From NCBI GenBank assembly GCA_001606155.1, contig LODT01000029.1:124001-188000 (forward strand): a stretch of 64,000 nucleotides of DNA. The letters are read 5' to 3'. Position 1 is the first letter of the stretch; each line of letters begins with the position of its first letter. The DNA is from Tieghemostelium lacteum. Its lineage: Eukaryota; Evosea; Eumycetozoa; Dictyosteliales; Raperosteliaceae. A program made the position numbers and the translations under genes. Below are positions 43,791-53,803 of this stretch, piece after piece. Under the pieces are notes generated by a model. It was not told where the DNA came from. It worked only from the letters and a program-made list of their open reading frames with translations, and searched no databases.

Positions 43791-45188
43791 ATGAGTTATC
43801 AACAACCACCAACAAGTCAACAACCTTACCCTTATCCACAACAACCAGTGGGTCAAGTACAAGTTCCACCAACAGGTCAAGTACCACCACCAACAGGTCA
43901 ACAACCTTCTTACCCTTATCCACAACAACCAGTGGGTCAAGTACAAGTACCACCACCAAGTCAAGTTCCTCCTCCTATTTCTACTTTAGATGAACAAGGT
44001 ATCATCAATAGCTTCCTTACCAATTTTCCAGCTATTTTACAAACTGCTGATACCAATAAAGATGGTCAAATTGATAAAGTTGAATTAACAACATTATTAA
44101 GAAATTCACCTGACGTAACTACTATTGTTAATAGAGTATTTTCAATTCTAGATAAAGATAATAATGGTGTAATTAACTATGCTGATATCCAAAAATTCCA
44201 ACAGGTACCACCACTATACCCACAACAACCAACTCAACCAGGTCAACCAATTCCAAATGCAACTGGTCAACAACCTTACCCATATCCACAACAACCAGTA
44301 GGTCAAGTACCACCTACTGGTCAAGTTCCACCAACAGGTCAAGTACCACCTACTGGTCAAGTTCCACCAACAGGTCAGCAACCATATTCATACCAACAGC
44401 AACCATTAGGCCAAGTAACACCAACTGGTCAAGTACCACCAACAGGTCAACAGCCATACCCATATCCACAACAACCAGTAGGTCAAGTACCACCAACTGG
44501 TCAAGTACCTCCACAACCATATGGACAACAACAACCACAATATGGACAACAACAACCACAATATGGACAACAACCACCATATGGCCAACAACAATTACAA
44601 TACGGACAACAACCACCATATGGTCAACAATACCCACCTCAACCACAATATAACCAATACGGTCAAGTACTACAACCACAATATAATCAATACGGTCAAG
44701 TTCAACAACCACAATATAATCAATACGGTCAAGCACAACAACCACTACCAACACTTAACTCTGCTGATTTAATGATGGTACAAGGATTTGCTACTCAATG
44801 GTATTCAACTTTACAATCATGTGATTTAAATAAGGATGGTAAAATTGATAAAAATGAAATGATTCAGGTTTTAGTTCGTTCTAATCAAACCTATGCTCAG
44901 GCTCAAGAGAGTGTTAATAAATTATTTGCAATTCTAGATAAAGATAATAATGGCTATTTAGATTATGCTGATATTTCAAGATATAATCAAACTCCAAATC
45001 CATTGTCTCCAAACACTGCCACCACTACACCACCTCCATCCAATCTCATCCCCTACAATGGTTTAACTTTTGAAGGTAATCCAATCTATAAATCACAATC
45101 AATGGAATCATATTATGTAAATGTACAAGGTCAATGGAAAGAAATTAAATGGATTAATAATGCTTGGGTTAAAAACAATTGGTTTTAA
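43791..45188 (+). CDS. EF-hand protein with proline/glutamine-rich repeats
   Basis: A 465-residue single-exon protein. Residues 1-60 and ~145-325 are low-complexity repeats: GQVPPTGQVPPTGQ and YPYPQQPVGQ, then QQPQYGQ, then YNQYGQVQQPQ. Two EF-hand pairs interrupt this. The loops DTNKDGQIDKVE and DKDNNGVINYAD lie around residues 85-130, and DLNKDGKIDKNE and DKDNNGYLDYAD around 345-395. All four keep the calcium-ligand positions. The C-terminal ~60 residues end in an aromatic block (GQWKEIKWINNAWVKNNWF). Pro/Gln-rich heads with EF-hands recall penta-EF/ALG-2 proteins, but only four hands are visible. It lies between the two intact GRIFESETD genes. Confidence 0.8.
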   Translation: MSYQQPPTSQQPYPYPQQPVGQVQVPPTGQVPPPTGQQPSYPYPQQPVGQVQVPPPSQVPPPISTLDEQGIINSFLTNFPAILQTADTNKDGQIDKVELTTLLRNSPDVTTIVNRVFSILDKDNNGVINYADIQKFQQVPPLYPQQPTQPGQPIPNATGQQPYPYPQQPVGQVPPTGQVPPTGQVPPTGQVPPTGQQPYSYQQQPLGQVTPTGQVPPTGQQPYPYPQQPVGQVPPTGQVPPQPYGQQQPQYGQQQPQYGQQPPYGQQQLQYGQQPPYGQQYPPQPQYNQYGQVLQPQYNQYGQVQQPQYNQYGQAQQPLPTLNSADLMMVQGFATQWYSTLQSCDLNKDGKIDKNEMIQVLVRSNQTYAQAQESVNKLFAILDKDNNGYLDYADISRYNQTPNPLSPNTATTTPPPSNLIPYNGLTFEGNPIYKSQSMESYYVNVQGQWKEIKWINNAWVKNNWF

Positions 45189-45722
45189 TTAAATTCGATG
45201 AGTGATCTTTACTCCTTTTTATTTGATATAAATAATATCAAATAAAAATAATATGTATTGTTAATTAAATATAATTTCGAATAAATAGGAATTTAGTTAT
45301 TAATAAACCCTTAACATTGTACAACCATGTGATTGAATATCTGTTGATGTTTCTGAAAATTCTCCAATATGTTTCCATAAATTTATAACAGTTTAAATTT
45401 TATACAATTAGCACTCGAAGTTCATAAAGATTTAAGTTTATTTTTTAAAATATATATTATTTGTACTAACTCTAAATAGTTTAAAAACAATTGTTTATCT
45501 CTAGCTTATATCTTATATCAAAAATCAAGTCTTTTTTCTACTATCATTGAATATGTACAATATTATGAATTCAATGGATATACATGTTACAAGATAAGGT
45601 ATTGGACGATGAATAGGATGATGGCGTAGAGCCAAATACAAGAGATGGTGTAAAGGATGATGAAAGGGATGATTGTGTTGTACAATAAAATACTGCAATT
45701 TGATTTTATCTTTACGTTACAG

Positions 45723-45995
45723 TGAAAATGATTTTTTGGGTGAGATCAAAGTTGGTATTGAATGTCAAGGAAAGCATTTTAGTGGTGTGTTTAGAGAAAG
45801 GTGGGTAACAATATTAAAGAAGATAAATTAAATTTAGCATATAAATGATTATTTATTAAATTTTTTAGATTTAAAAAAGATTTAATACAAAAACAGAAAC
45901 CACAAATAAAGGTGGTAATGTATTATTTTAATACTACCAGAGATGAAGGTTTTTATGATGGAATAATAAATGATGAATACCACCTACAGTTTTAG
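45723..45995 (+). pseudogene. 3'-terminal exon pair of an unidentified gene
   Basis: Two plus-strand exons, 45723-45800 and 45869-45995, join in phase across GTGGGT...TTTTAG. They read ENDFLGEIKVGIECQGKHFS, GVFRER, then FKKDLIQKQKPQIKVVMYYF and ending INDEYHLQF at TAG 45993-45995. An acceptor precedes the first exon. Upstream coding-like acidic residues near 45615-45685 (EPNTRDGVKDDERDD) run into a stop. No start codon or full gene is found, so it is probably a displaced 3' end. Family not recognised. Confidence 0.45.
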
Positions 45996-46264
45996 AATTA
46001 AAAAAAAATCAAACTGTCATACCTTCATTAACTAAAAACATCTCCAAACTGTCTGTGTATTAATCCAATACAATTCTTGATTTGGTATATTAAAAAATAA
46101 TCATATGATAAAAAAATAAAAAATAAAGTACTTTATTATAAAATAAAAATATTATAGTGGGTTTAATTTAATTTTGGTGATTTCATAGCATTTACATTTT
46201 AAAAACACACCAAATTCCAAAACTGTTTACCACATTAATGTTATTTACGAGTCATATAATTTAC

Positions 46265-46283
46265 CCAGCTGATAAAAGATGTA
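46265..46283 (+). promoter_or_regulatory. Conserved upstream word of the two-exon family, second copy
   Basis: Identical to 41581-41599 (CCAGCTGATAAAAGATGTA) and at nearly the same distance from the start codon. See that entry. Confidence 0.45.
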
Positions 46284-46408
46284 ACCTTCAATTAAATGTG
46301 AAGTGGTTTAAAGGTTAAATTAATTAATAAAAAAAAATATAAATTTTAAAAAAAAGAGTTCATTTTATATATATTACTTACTCATATATATATTATAATT
46401 TTATAAAT

Positions 46409-48169
46409 ATGGATTTTGAAACAAAGTTAAGACAGGTTTCTAAAGATATGGGAATTGGTGAGGAGAACTGGGCATTCTTAATGGCTCCAGGATTAGGAGG
46501 TTTCTTAATCAAAGAAAACATCATAACAGCCAATGAGTGGTATCAACTTCAAAATGGTTTGATTGGTATGGTTCCATTTATTGGTCCACTTTTACAAAGT
46601 GTTGTTGGAAGTATGTATACTTAATTATTTAATAATTTTGTATAATTTATTAAAAAAACTAATTCAAATTAAGTTGTCTTGGGTAGAATATTTGAATCTG
46701 AAACTGATCAATTGAAAAAGCAAATTGAAAAGTTAAATGAAAGAATAAATGAAGTCTACAAGAAAATGGATGCTTTATTCCAAGAAAATTGGTTAGAACT
46801 TTGTCAAAAGAAAGCTGAAGTAGTATGGAGTAATTTAACTGAACTAAAGAAAGATTTAGGATTATTACAAGATACCATTGATGATAAAGACCCTGAAGAT
46901 GATATTAAAGAGTGTCGAAGATCTGTTAAAAATAGAGTTACCAATGTTATTAATGGTTTCAATGAATTGTTAATATTCTGTGCTCATCCTACCTATGTTA
47001 GAAAATGTAGTAAACTCTACATTGGTATAACATTAGGATTTGCTTATTTCTATACTGAACTTGATAGATGTGGAGAAAGTTGGGGATTTAATACTAAACA
47101 GATTAAAGGAAGTAAATCTTATAAATCAGCCAAACAACGTTGTTCTGATGTACTTGCTGAATCTTATGAAAACCTCTCTAAAGTTGAAATCAGTAAAAAG
47201 ATTAAAGAACCATTATGGCATTGTTTTACTGATCTTGATCCAACAGTTTATCCAATTCCACCAGTCATGCCAAATGATAAAATAATTCCATTAGATGAAA
47301 AAGAATATAATTACATTCTTAGATATGATCCACAACATCAATTGAACTCTCATAATTATAGACCAACATCAGAGTATAGTGATAAAGTTGATATTTATTC
47401 TGGTTGTAGAGGAATAACAATTGGATTAGATCAATATAGACAACATTCAGATACAACATTATTTTTCAAAAATACAGGATCCAAAGTATTTTCATTAAGT
47501 TTCCACGTTCTCTCTTGTATCATGGTTAGTCACTATTCTGTTAAAATTGAAAAATTATTTGATGAGATACCATCTATTAGTTCATTTACAGAGGCAGAGC
47601 TTTATTATTATCTATCAAGATCTGCCAGTACTACTGGTTTCTCATTAATACCTGGTTTGGATTACAAAAAATTAATGGAGTTACATTTAAAATACCCTGA
47701 AGAAAATAGAAGGGGATCCTTTGGTTATGATGATTATATGGATGGTACAACTAATAAGAAAGAAGAAGTTAAAGAAGATGCAGATGTTAAATTAATACTC
47801 TATAACATGTGTAAAGATAAACTTGATTTCCCAAATCAAAGACCAACCGTTGTTTATGAAACTGATGAAAAAAACAGAATTGCACATCATACTGCAATCA
47901 ATGTACCCAATACTGATAGAGAGGAAAGTAAAAATACTGTAGGATTCAAAGATTTCCCTAATTATGGAGGTGTTAGAGGTGGAAAAATCACAATTCCATT
48001 AATTAATTTCCCAAATTCTTTCTATGGAACTATTACCATTGAAACCTATGATAATGAATTAAGTAGACATCAATTTGGTGCAACCTATGCATATGATCCA
48101 TTTAAAGTTGAATATTCAAAATTAGGTTATTTAGAATTTAGTGTTGTTAATTATACTGTTACTAAATAG
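46409..48169 (+). CDS. Two-exon 'GRIFESETD' family protein, copy C
   Basis: Exon 1 (46409-46610) and exon 2 (46674-48169) give about 565 residues. It is closely similar to copy B, with the same splice (VVGIVLGRIF), coiled coil and C-terminus (KVEYSKLGYLEFSVVNYTVT). The greatest difference is a length-variable acidic/basic stretch around 47700-47770 (ENRRGSFGYDDYMDGTTNKK), which differs in all three copies and may be a surface loop. Exon 1 repeats the hydrophobic glycine-rich segment. Intact frame, conserved promoter word and conserved 3' hairpin suggest an active gene. Confidence 0.75.
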
Positions 48170-48823
48170 TTAATATATTACACAAATGGTTTATTTGTTT
48201 CACCTATTAAACAAATTTTTTTTTTTTTACCAAAAAAAACTAAATAAATTTAAATTGTTATGATATAAAATTGATTTATGTATATATCTAATGTCTTTTT
48301 TTAGACATCAATTTTTATTTATATTTTAATGGTTCATTAGATATTCTATGAATTAACTCAAATTTCTGATGTTGTTACATTGAAAAAAATGATTGAAGCA
48401 TTTTTTAATTTTTTTCAAAGTAAAATTAAAGTCAGTATAATTTAAAACTAGTTGGTTTTTTTCTTTGATTTTTACAATGGATCATTTTAAATCTCATTAA
48501 GTTATTGAAGATAAATTGTCGTAGGTAGATGATAAAATCTATCTTTGTAGACCTTTTAACAGATTCAAACTACACCTGATTAAACAGGTTTTGAAAATTT
48601 GAGAAAAATTGTTGTTTAATTTTTTAAACAAATTTAAAAATAAATTTTATCTATATATGGAAAAAGATAATGTCACTCAACAGAAAGTCTAAAGAATAGA
48701 AGATTTTTTTTAATGAATTATGTCAGTGTCAATAGAAATTTAAATAAAAATTTAATTTTTTTTTTTTTTTATTAGTTTTTTTTGAAAATCAAGACTTGAT
48801 CAAAAAGTTATCGGAACATTAAA
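48170..48823. other. AT-rich intergenic region
   Basis: Apart from the 3' hairpin at its left end, no gene or repeat is seen. A T-run at 48758-48770 precedes the dihydrolipoamide dehydrogenase start, as is common before genes in this genome. Confidence 0.5.
48193..48216 (+). terminator. 3' hairpin of family copy C
   Basis: ATTTGTTT/AAACAAAT arms with loop CACCTATT, 24 nt after the stop and followed by a T-run. Same as the hairpins at 43486 and 26359. Confidence 0.5.
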
Positions 48824-50362
48824 ATGTTAAAATCAATTAATAAATTAAATAAATTACATAGATTAGGTTTACGTTTTTATAGTACTGGTGGTAAGTGTCT
48901 TAGAATTTTATGGAAAAGAAGTAAATTGATGATATTGACACAGAGTACATAATGTTCAGAACAAGATGTTGTAGTTATTGGTGGAGGTCCAGGTGGATAT
49001 GTAGCCGGTATTAAAGCAGCTCAATTAGGTATGAAAGTTACAGTTGTAGAATCCAGAGGTGCATTAGGTGGTACATGTTTAAATGTTGGATGTATACCAA
49101 GTAAGGCACTTTTGAATGCATCACATCTTTATGAACAGGCAACTGAGAAGATGGCAGGATATGGTGTTAAAGCAACTGGTGTTACTTTAGACCTACCAAC
49201 CATGTTAAAATACAAAGAAAAGACAGTTGTAGGATTGACTAGTGGTATTGAACTACTATTTAAGAAAAATAAGGTTGAGTATGCTAAAGGTCACGGAAAG
49301 ATTACTTCTCCAAATCAAGTTGAAGTCACTGCACAAGATGGTACTAAAAAGACCATCCAGACAAAGAATATTGTTATTGCAACTGGTAGTGAGGTTACAT
49401 CACTCCCAGGTGTCACAATCGATGAAGAGACTATTGTCTCCTCAACTGGTGCATTGTCACTTAAACAGGTACCAAAGAAGATGATTGTCATCGGTGGTGG
49501 TGTAATTGGTTTGGAATTAGGTTCAGTATGGTCACGTTTAGGTGCTGAGACTACAGTTGTCGAATTTACACCAAGAATAGCCGCAGGAGCAGACGGAGAA
49601 GTTGCAAAAAAATTCCAAAAATCTTTGGAAAAACAACACATTAAATTCCATTTGGAGACTAAAGTCACTTCAGTTGTAAAGAAACCAACTGGTGGTGTAA
49701 CTGTAACTGTAGAGGCTGTAGGAGGATCAGGTTTCACTGGTACACTTGATGCTGATGTTGTACTTGTCAGTGTAGGCAGACGTCCAAATACCACCAATCT
49801 CGGTCTAAAAGAACAAAATATTCAAACTGACAAACAAGGTCGTGTTGAAATTAACCATAATTTCCAAACTAACGTTCCATCAGTCTATGCTATTGGTGAT
49901 GTTATTAAAGGTCCAATGTTAGCTCACAAGGCTGAAGAAGAAGGTATTGCCGTCATGGAATACCTGAAATCTGGTGGTGGTCATGTAAATTACGGTGCAA
50001 TTCCATCTGTTATCTATACTCATCCTGAAGTTGCATGGGTAGGTAAAACCGAAGAAGAACTCACTAAAGAAGGTACTCAATTCAATGTTGGTAAATTCCC
50101 ATTCATTGCAAACTCTCGTGCTAAAACCAACGACGATACTGAAGGTTTTGTTAAATTCCTTTCTGCAAAAGATACCGATAGAATTTTGGGTGTACACATT
50201 ATGGGTGCCTCTGCTGGTGAAATGATTGCTGAATCTGTTTTGGCTATGGAATATGGTGCCTCTTCTGAAGATATTGCTAGAACTTGTCATGCTCATCCAA
50301 CCCTCTCCGAAGGTGTTAAAGAAGCTGCCATGGCTGCCTACGGAAAAGCAATTCACATTTAA
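48824..50362 (+). CDS. lpd: Dihydrolipoamide dehydrogenase (E3), mitochondrial
   Basis: Exon 1 (48824-48890) and exon 2 (48960-50362) give 489 residues; intron GTAAGT...TTCAG. Exon 1 encodes a basic mitochondrial presequence ([20 protein letters not shown]). Then come the FAD fold [19 protein letters not shown], the redox disulphide [13 protein letters not shown] (Cys62/Cys67), the NAD-binding [20 protein letters not shown], the second FAD contact [20 protein letters not shown] and the active-site His-Glu in [14 protein letters not shown]. It is the E3 of pyruvate and 2-oxoglutarate dehydrogenases and of the glycine cleavage system. The exon split separates presequence from enzyme. Confidence 0.97.
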
Positions 50363-50645
50363 TCTAATTTCCCAAATTTTTTAATTATATACTGAATAAA
50401 ACAATAATATCAATTTAAATAGAAATTACAATCTTCCCTCCTTTTTTTTTTAGTTGTGCAATGTTTAAACAACTAGAATTCAAATTTTATGCATATGTTG
50501 AAAATTAGAAATTATGATCATGACAACTGGTATTAATGTTAATATTACCTGTAGTCCTAGTTAATCATTTGATATGTGTTTACAGGAGATTGGTTCAACG
50601 ATTGTATCTTTTATTTTGATTTTTATTTATTTTCTAAAAATCGCA

Positions 50646-50782
50646 TGAATAGTTTATTTATATGTTCAATAAATAATCATATAAAGTCGGTAGACATTTA
50701 TTGCAGAGATTGTAAAATTCCAATATGTGGCAAATGTATAAATGTACACAAAAATCATACAATTGTAGACATTGATGATTAA
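50646..50782 (+). pseudogene. Isolated B-box zinc-finger fragment
   Basis: From ATG 50646, 45 codons read MNSLFICSINNHIKSVDIYC, RDCKIPICGKCI, NVHKNHTIVDIDD and stop. The C-x2-C-x7-C-x2-C-H-type ligand pattern is that of B-box zinc fingers, which head large dictyostelid families. Nothing follows to make a complete protein. An acceptor-like TTACAG at 50579-50584 suggests it was once an internal exon. It is probably a remnant, less likely a tiny gene. Confidence 0.45.
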
Positions 50783-50889
50783 ATATTTTTATGTTAAATG
50801 TTTGAATGTGTATGAACAGACAGTTCTTATCCTGTAACCAGTATTTTTAGTATTTTTTTTAAAAATAAAATTCAAGTAAGTATAATTTT

Positions 50890-50958
50890 AAAGAGTGGTA
50901 AATAGTTAGACAATCGAGAGTAGCATCGGTAGATCGCCAATAACGAAAACCACTCTTT
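50890..50958 (+). ncRNA. 69-nt hairpin-closed element, copy 3
   Basis: AAAGAGTGGT pairs with ACCACTCTTT (10 bp), followed by seven Ts (50956-50962). Interior motifs: GTTAGACAATCGAGAGTAGC and ATCGGTAGATCGCCAATAAC; GTTA and TAAC could form a second inner stem. The flanks diverge faster than the core in all pairwise comparisons made by eye. Confidence 0.6.
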
Positions 50959-51342
50959 TTTTATTAATATCAATTTAATATTTTTATTATTGTAATTTAG
51001 AGTTATTCAAATAAAATCATCATAAGAATTAATTTGAAATTTAATTATTTTAATTTAAATTCTTTACTTTTAATTTAAACATTAAATTTATCTCATTAAA
51101 TGTATGTATTGATACATGTTCAATTCTCTTTCATTGCATAGATCAGTTTCCTTATTCATTTTAACAATATGAGAATAGTTTTTTATTTGTTTTTTTTTTA
51201 TTTTTTAAAAAATGAATGGTGATGTAATATTTATAGATGGTTGAAATGGTTAACATCTGTATTAAGAAGATAAACAAGTAAATAGTTAACTGACATACCA
51301 TAATATAATTTTTATTCCCAATTCTAGAGAGTATATATTTTT

Positions 51343-51672
51343 TTATTTATACATATTGATCAAGTGACATGTTGAATTAATAGAATTCATCAAGTTTATT
51401 TGATACAATTCCATTGAATGTGTATTCAAATAAATTTGCTGTAAACCATTAATTCCATCGCTTTTATAGAAACTTTTTGGAATAGTTTTATTCAAATATA
51501 AGAAAACAACAACAAGAAAAACACCCACCTATCACAACATAAATGTATCACAATCAAAACACACATCACAAAAACAAATCAATCAAAACCTAGATAAATA
51601 CCATTTAACACCAACCACAACACAATTTTAACAGATAATACCTCTCAATAAATTAAGACTTACCGTGCGCAT
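51343..51672 (-). CDS. Possible secreted 64-aa peptide gene inside repeat copy 3
   Basis: A nine-base exon (51672-51664, Met-Arg-Thr) followed by GTAAGT and an acceptor TGATAG joins 51528-51343 in phase. The 64 residues begin MRTVGVFLVVVFLYL, a good signal peptide, then TIPKSFYKSDGINGLQQIYL, NTHSMELYQINLM, NSINSTCHLINMYK. Copy 2 of the repeat has a related stretch at 37790-37905 (KSDGINGFHQIYF, INLINSINSTSHLIN). Many differences between the two are at third codon positions, which hints at past selection on the protein. Expression is unknown. Confidence 0.4.
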
Positions 51673-52194
51673 TGCTAGTTAAAGGTCCAAAAAAAAAAGT
51701 TTTATTCAATTATTAATACACTATCAACTATAATTTGAATAATAATTAATATACTTTCTTGACATTTTCATACCTGACACACTTAATTTAAATTTCTTTA
51801 AGAGTGCGAATAGTTTAGATAAACTCAATATTACTTTAGTAGTTGAGATCTCGAATTTATAATTTAATTTGTACAATGGATAATTGGTTTGATTTATCTA
51901 AAATTTAAATATTGGATACAATAGAATTTATCTATACCCGAATCTTTTAATTAAATCTAAAAACAGTTCGGTTTTACCTTTGTTATTTATAAATTTTAAA
52001 TATTAATATGAAAATATTGATTTTAGTCTTTTCATTTAAATGTTCTAAAAAATAGAAATCTCTCATATAATATTTCATGCAATGAAGCTATTGTATCTAA
52101 ACTTATATCAATACCTTGAATTCAAGAATAAATAAGTCTCTAGAATTCATTTTAAAGTTTATACTCTCTTTTAATCTATTATAAAAACCAATAT

Positions 52195-52500
52195 TTTTAG
52201 TATTTTTTTTAAAAATAAAATTCAAGTAAGTATAATTTTAAAGAGTGGTAAATAGTTAGACAATCGAGAGTAGCATCGGTAGATAGCCAATAACGAAAAC
52301 CACTCTTTTTATATTGATATTAATTCAATATTTTTATTTTTGTAATTAAAACTAATTCAAATAAAATCATCATATGAATTTAATTGAAATTAAATTATTT
52401 TGATTTATATTCTTTATTTTTAAATTATAACTTTGATTTTATCTCATAAAATGAATTTAAAGATTCATGTTCAATTCTCTTTCTTTTCATAGATTCTACC
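52195..52500 (+). repeat. Dispersed repeat, copy 4 (short form)
   Basis: From CCAATATTTTTAGTATTTTT (about 52189) through the 69-nt core to a partial block B (TGTTCAATTCTCTTTC, near 52470). It lacks the peptide part. Its left junction text is shared with copies 3 and 5, so that end of the element seems well defined. Confidence 0.75.
52240..52308 (+). ncRNA. 69-nt hairpin-closed element, copy 4
   Basis: Same 10-bp closing stem as copy 3, followed by five Ts. The interior differs from copy 3 by one visible base (AGATAGCC instead of AGATCGCC). No reading frame. Confidence 0.6.
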
Positions 52501-52983
52501 CTATACAATTTAATTGTAGATTTCAAATATTAAAATTCATATGGGGATGGTTTTTATTTTTTAAATTTATGTAAATGAAAACTTAAAATTAGAGATTTAA
52601 AGAAAATTTTGATATAATCACCAATCTTTGTTTAAAAAAAACAATTATTAAGTGTACTTTTTTAAAAAAAATTGTTTAGTGATCAAGTAATAAAAAAATA
52701 ATAACATTTCATTTACACTTTTTTTTTTTTTTTTAATTTTAAAACATTTTTTATAAAAATCAACCCTTATGAACAAATAAAACAAAGATAATAATATTAT
52801 TTCTTAGAAAATCAATAAACTAAAGAACTTCATTGAGAAAAATCTTTTTTTAATTGATTTTGTGTTGTCATTGACAAATTTCAAACAAAGCAACTGGGAT
52901 TTTCCTAGATACATGTATGTAAAAGATATTCATTTTTTAAAAATATATCCACATTATTCTAACTCTTAAAAATAGAGGAAAAA
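52501..52983. other. AT-rich intergenic region
   Basis: Only homopolymer and AT-rich DNA, with a T16 run at 52719-52734. It should contain the promoter of the following gene. Nothing else is seen. The stretch 51673-52188 is similar in character. Confidence 0.5.
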
Positions 52984-53748
52984 ATGAGCGATAAATATAG
53001 TAGTGCTAATAACAACAGTTGTGAACTATCAAGTGATAGGGAAGAAGAGGAAACAACAAATAAAATTGTATATAACAATAATAACAATAATAATAATAAT
53101 AATAATGTAAATAGTAATAATAATAATAATAGTAGCAGTAATCGTAAGAGATATAGAGATTTTGAGGAATTTGGGTCTAATACCACTTCAATAAGTAGTA
53201 ATCCTGGTACCAACACTATTGTTGAAGATACAGCAGAGCTTTTAAATAGGAGTGAAAATCTTCCAAATAAAAAGATCAAATTCTCAGTTCAGATTGAAAA
53301 TAAACAAATTCAAGAAGCAATTAACCAATTTAAAATCATATCATGTCAAGAATTAAAGAAATTGTGTAAAGAGGAGGGTTTAGATACAAAATCTGCAGTT
53401 GATAGATTAGTATATAAGATTCAAACTGATAAATCTGCATTGTTGCCACCTATACCTATACCTACAAATTCCAATAAAAAGGTACTACCATCACCACCTC
53501 TACCAACATCTATTGATAGATCTGAGATTAATTTTGTTATGGAACTAAGTGGGTTTTCTGAAGAAGAAGCCAAAAGAGTTTTAACTTTGAAAAAAGAAAT
53601 TGTAAATCTTAGAAAGAATGGTTTTGATCATACAGCTGCCATCTCTGAATTATCAAGGAGACTTAAAACAAATTCATCAACTACAACAACTGTTGATTCT
53701 CAAGCACTACAACATTCAAATTCCACTTTACTTACTGTACATAGTAAC

Positions 53749-53803
<55 letters not shown>

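Larger units (their letters stand above)
45189..46408. other. Intergenic region with a gene fragment and duplicated promoter DNA
   Basis: 45189-45600 is AT-rich with nothing recognisable. 45723-45995 holds a coding remnant, listed separately. About 46080-46408 repeats the upstream region of the 41720 gene, including the word at 46265-46283. Confidence 0.6.
50850..51672 (+). repeat. Dispersed repeat, copy 3 (longest form)
   Basis: It contains the 69-nt core at 50890-50958, block B at 51105-51160, the ATGGTGATGTAATATTTATA block near 51216-51235 and, at the far end on the opposite strand, a short signal-peptide gene. Copy 2 matches it over about 620 bp. The core is preceded by TTCAAGTAAGTATAATTTT. 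Confidence 0.75.

Noticed and set aside
44350-44754. Minus-strand Val-rich frame across the EF-hand gene
   Set aside because: A shadow of CAA/CCA-rich repeats. The opposite frame encodes recognisable EF-hands.
50890-50958. Class I RNA, hammerhead ribozyme, C/D or H/ACA snoRNA identity for the 69-nt element
   Set aside because: No CCTTACAGCAA-like motif, no CUGAUGA/GAAA ribozyme core, no C/D boxes and no ACA tail were found. It does not fit a class I know.
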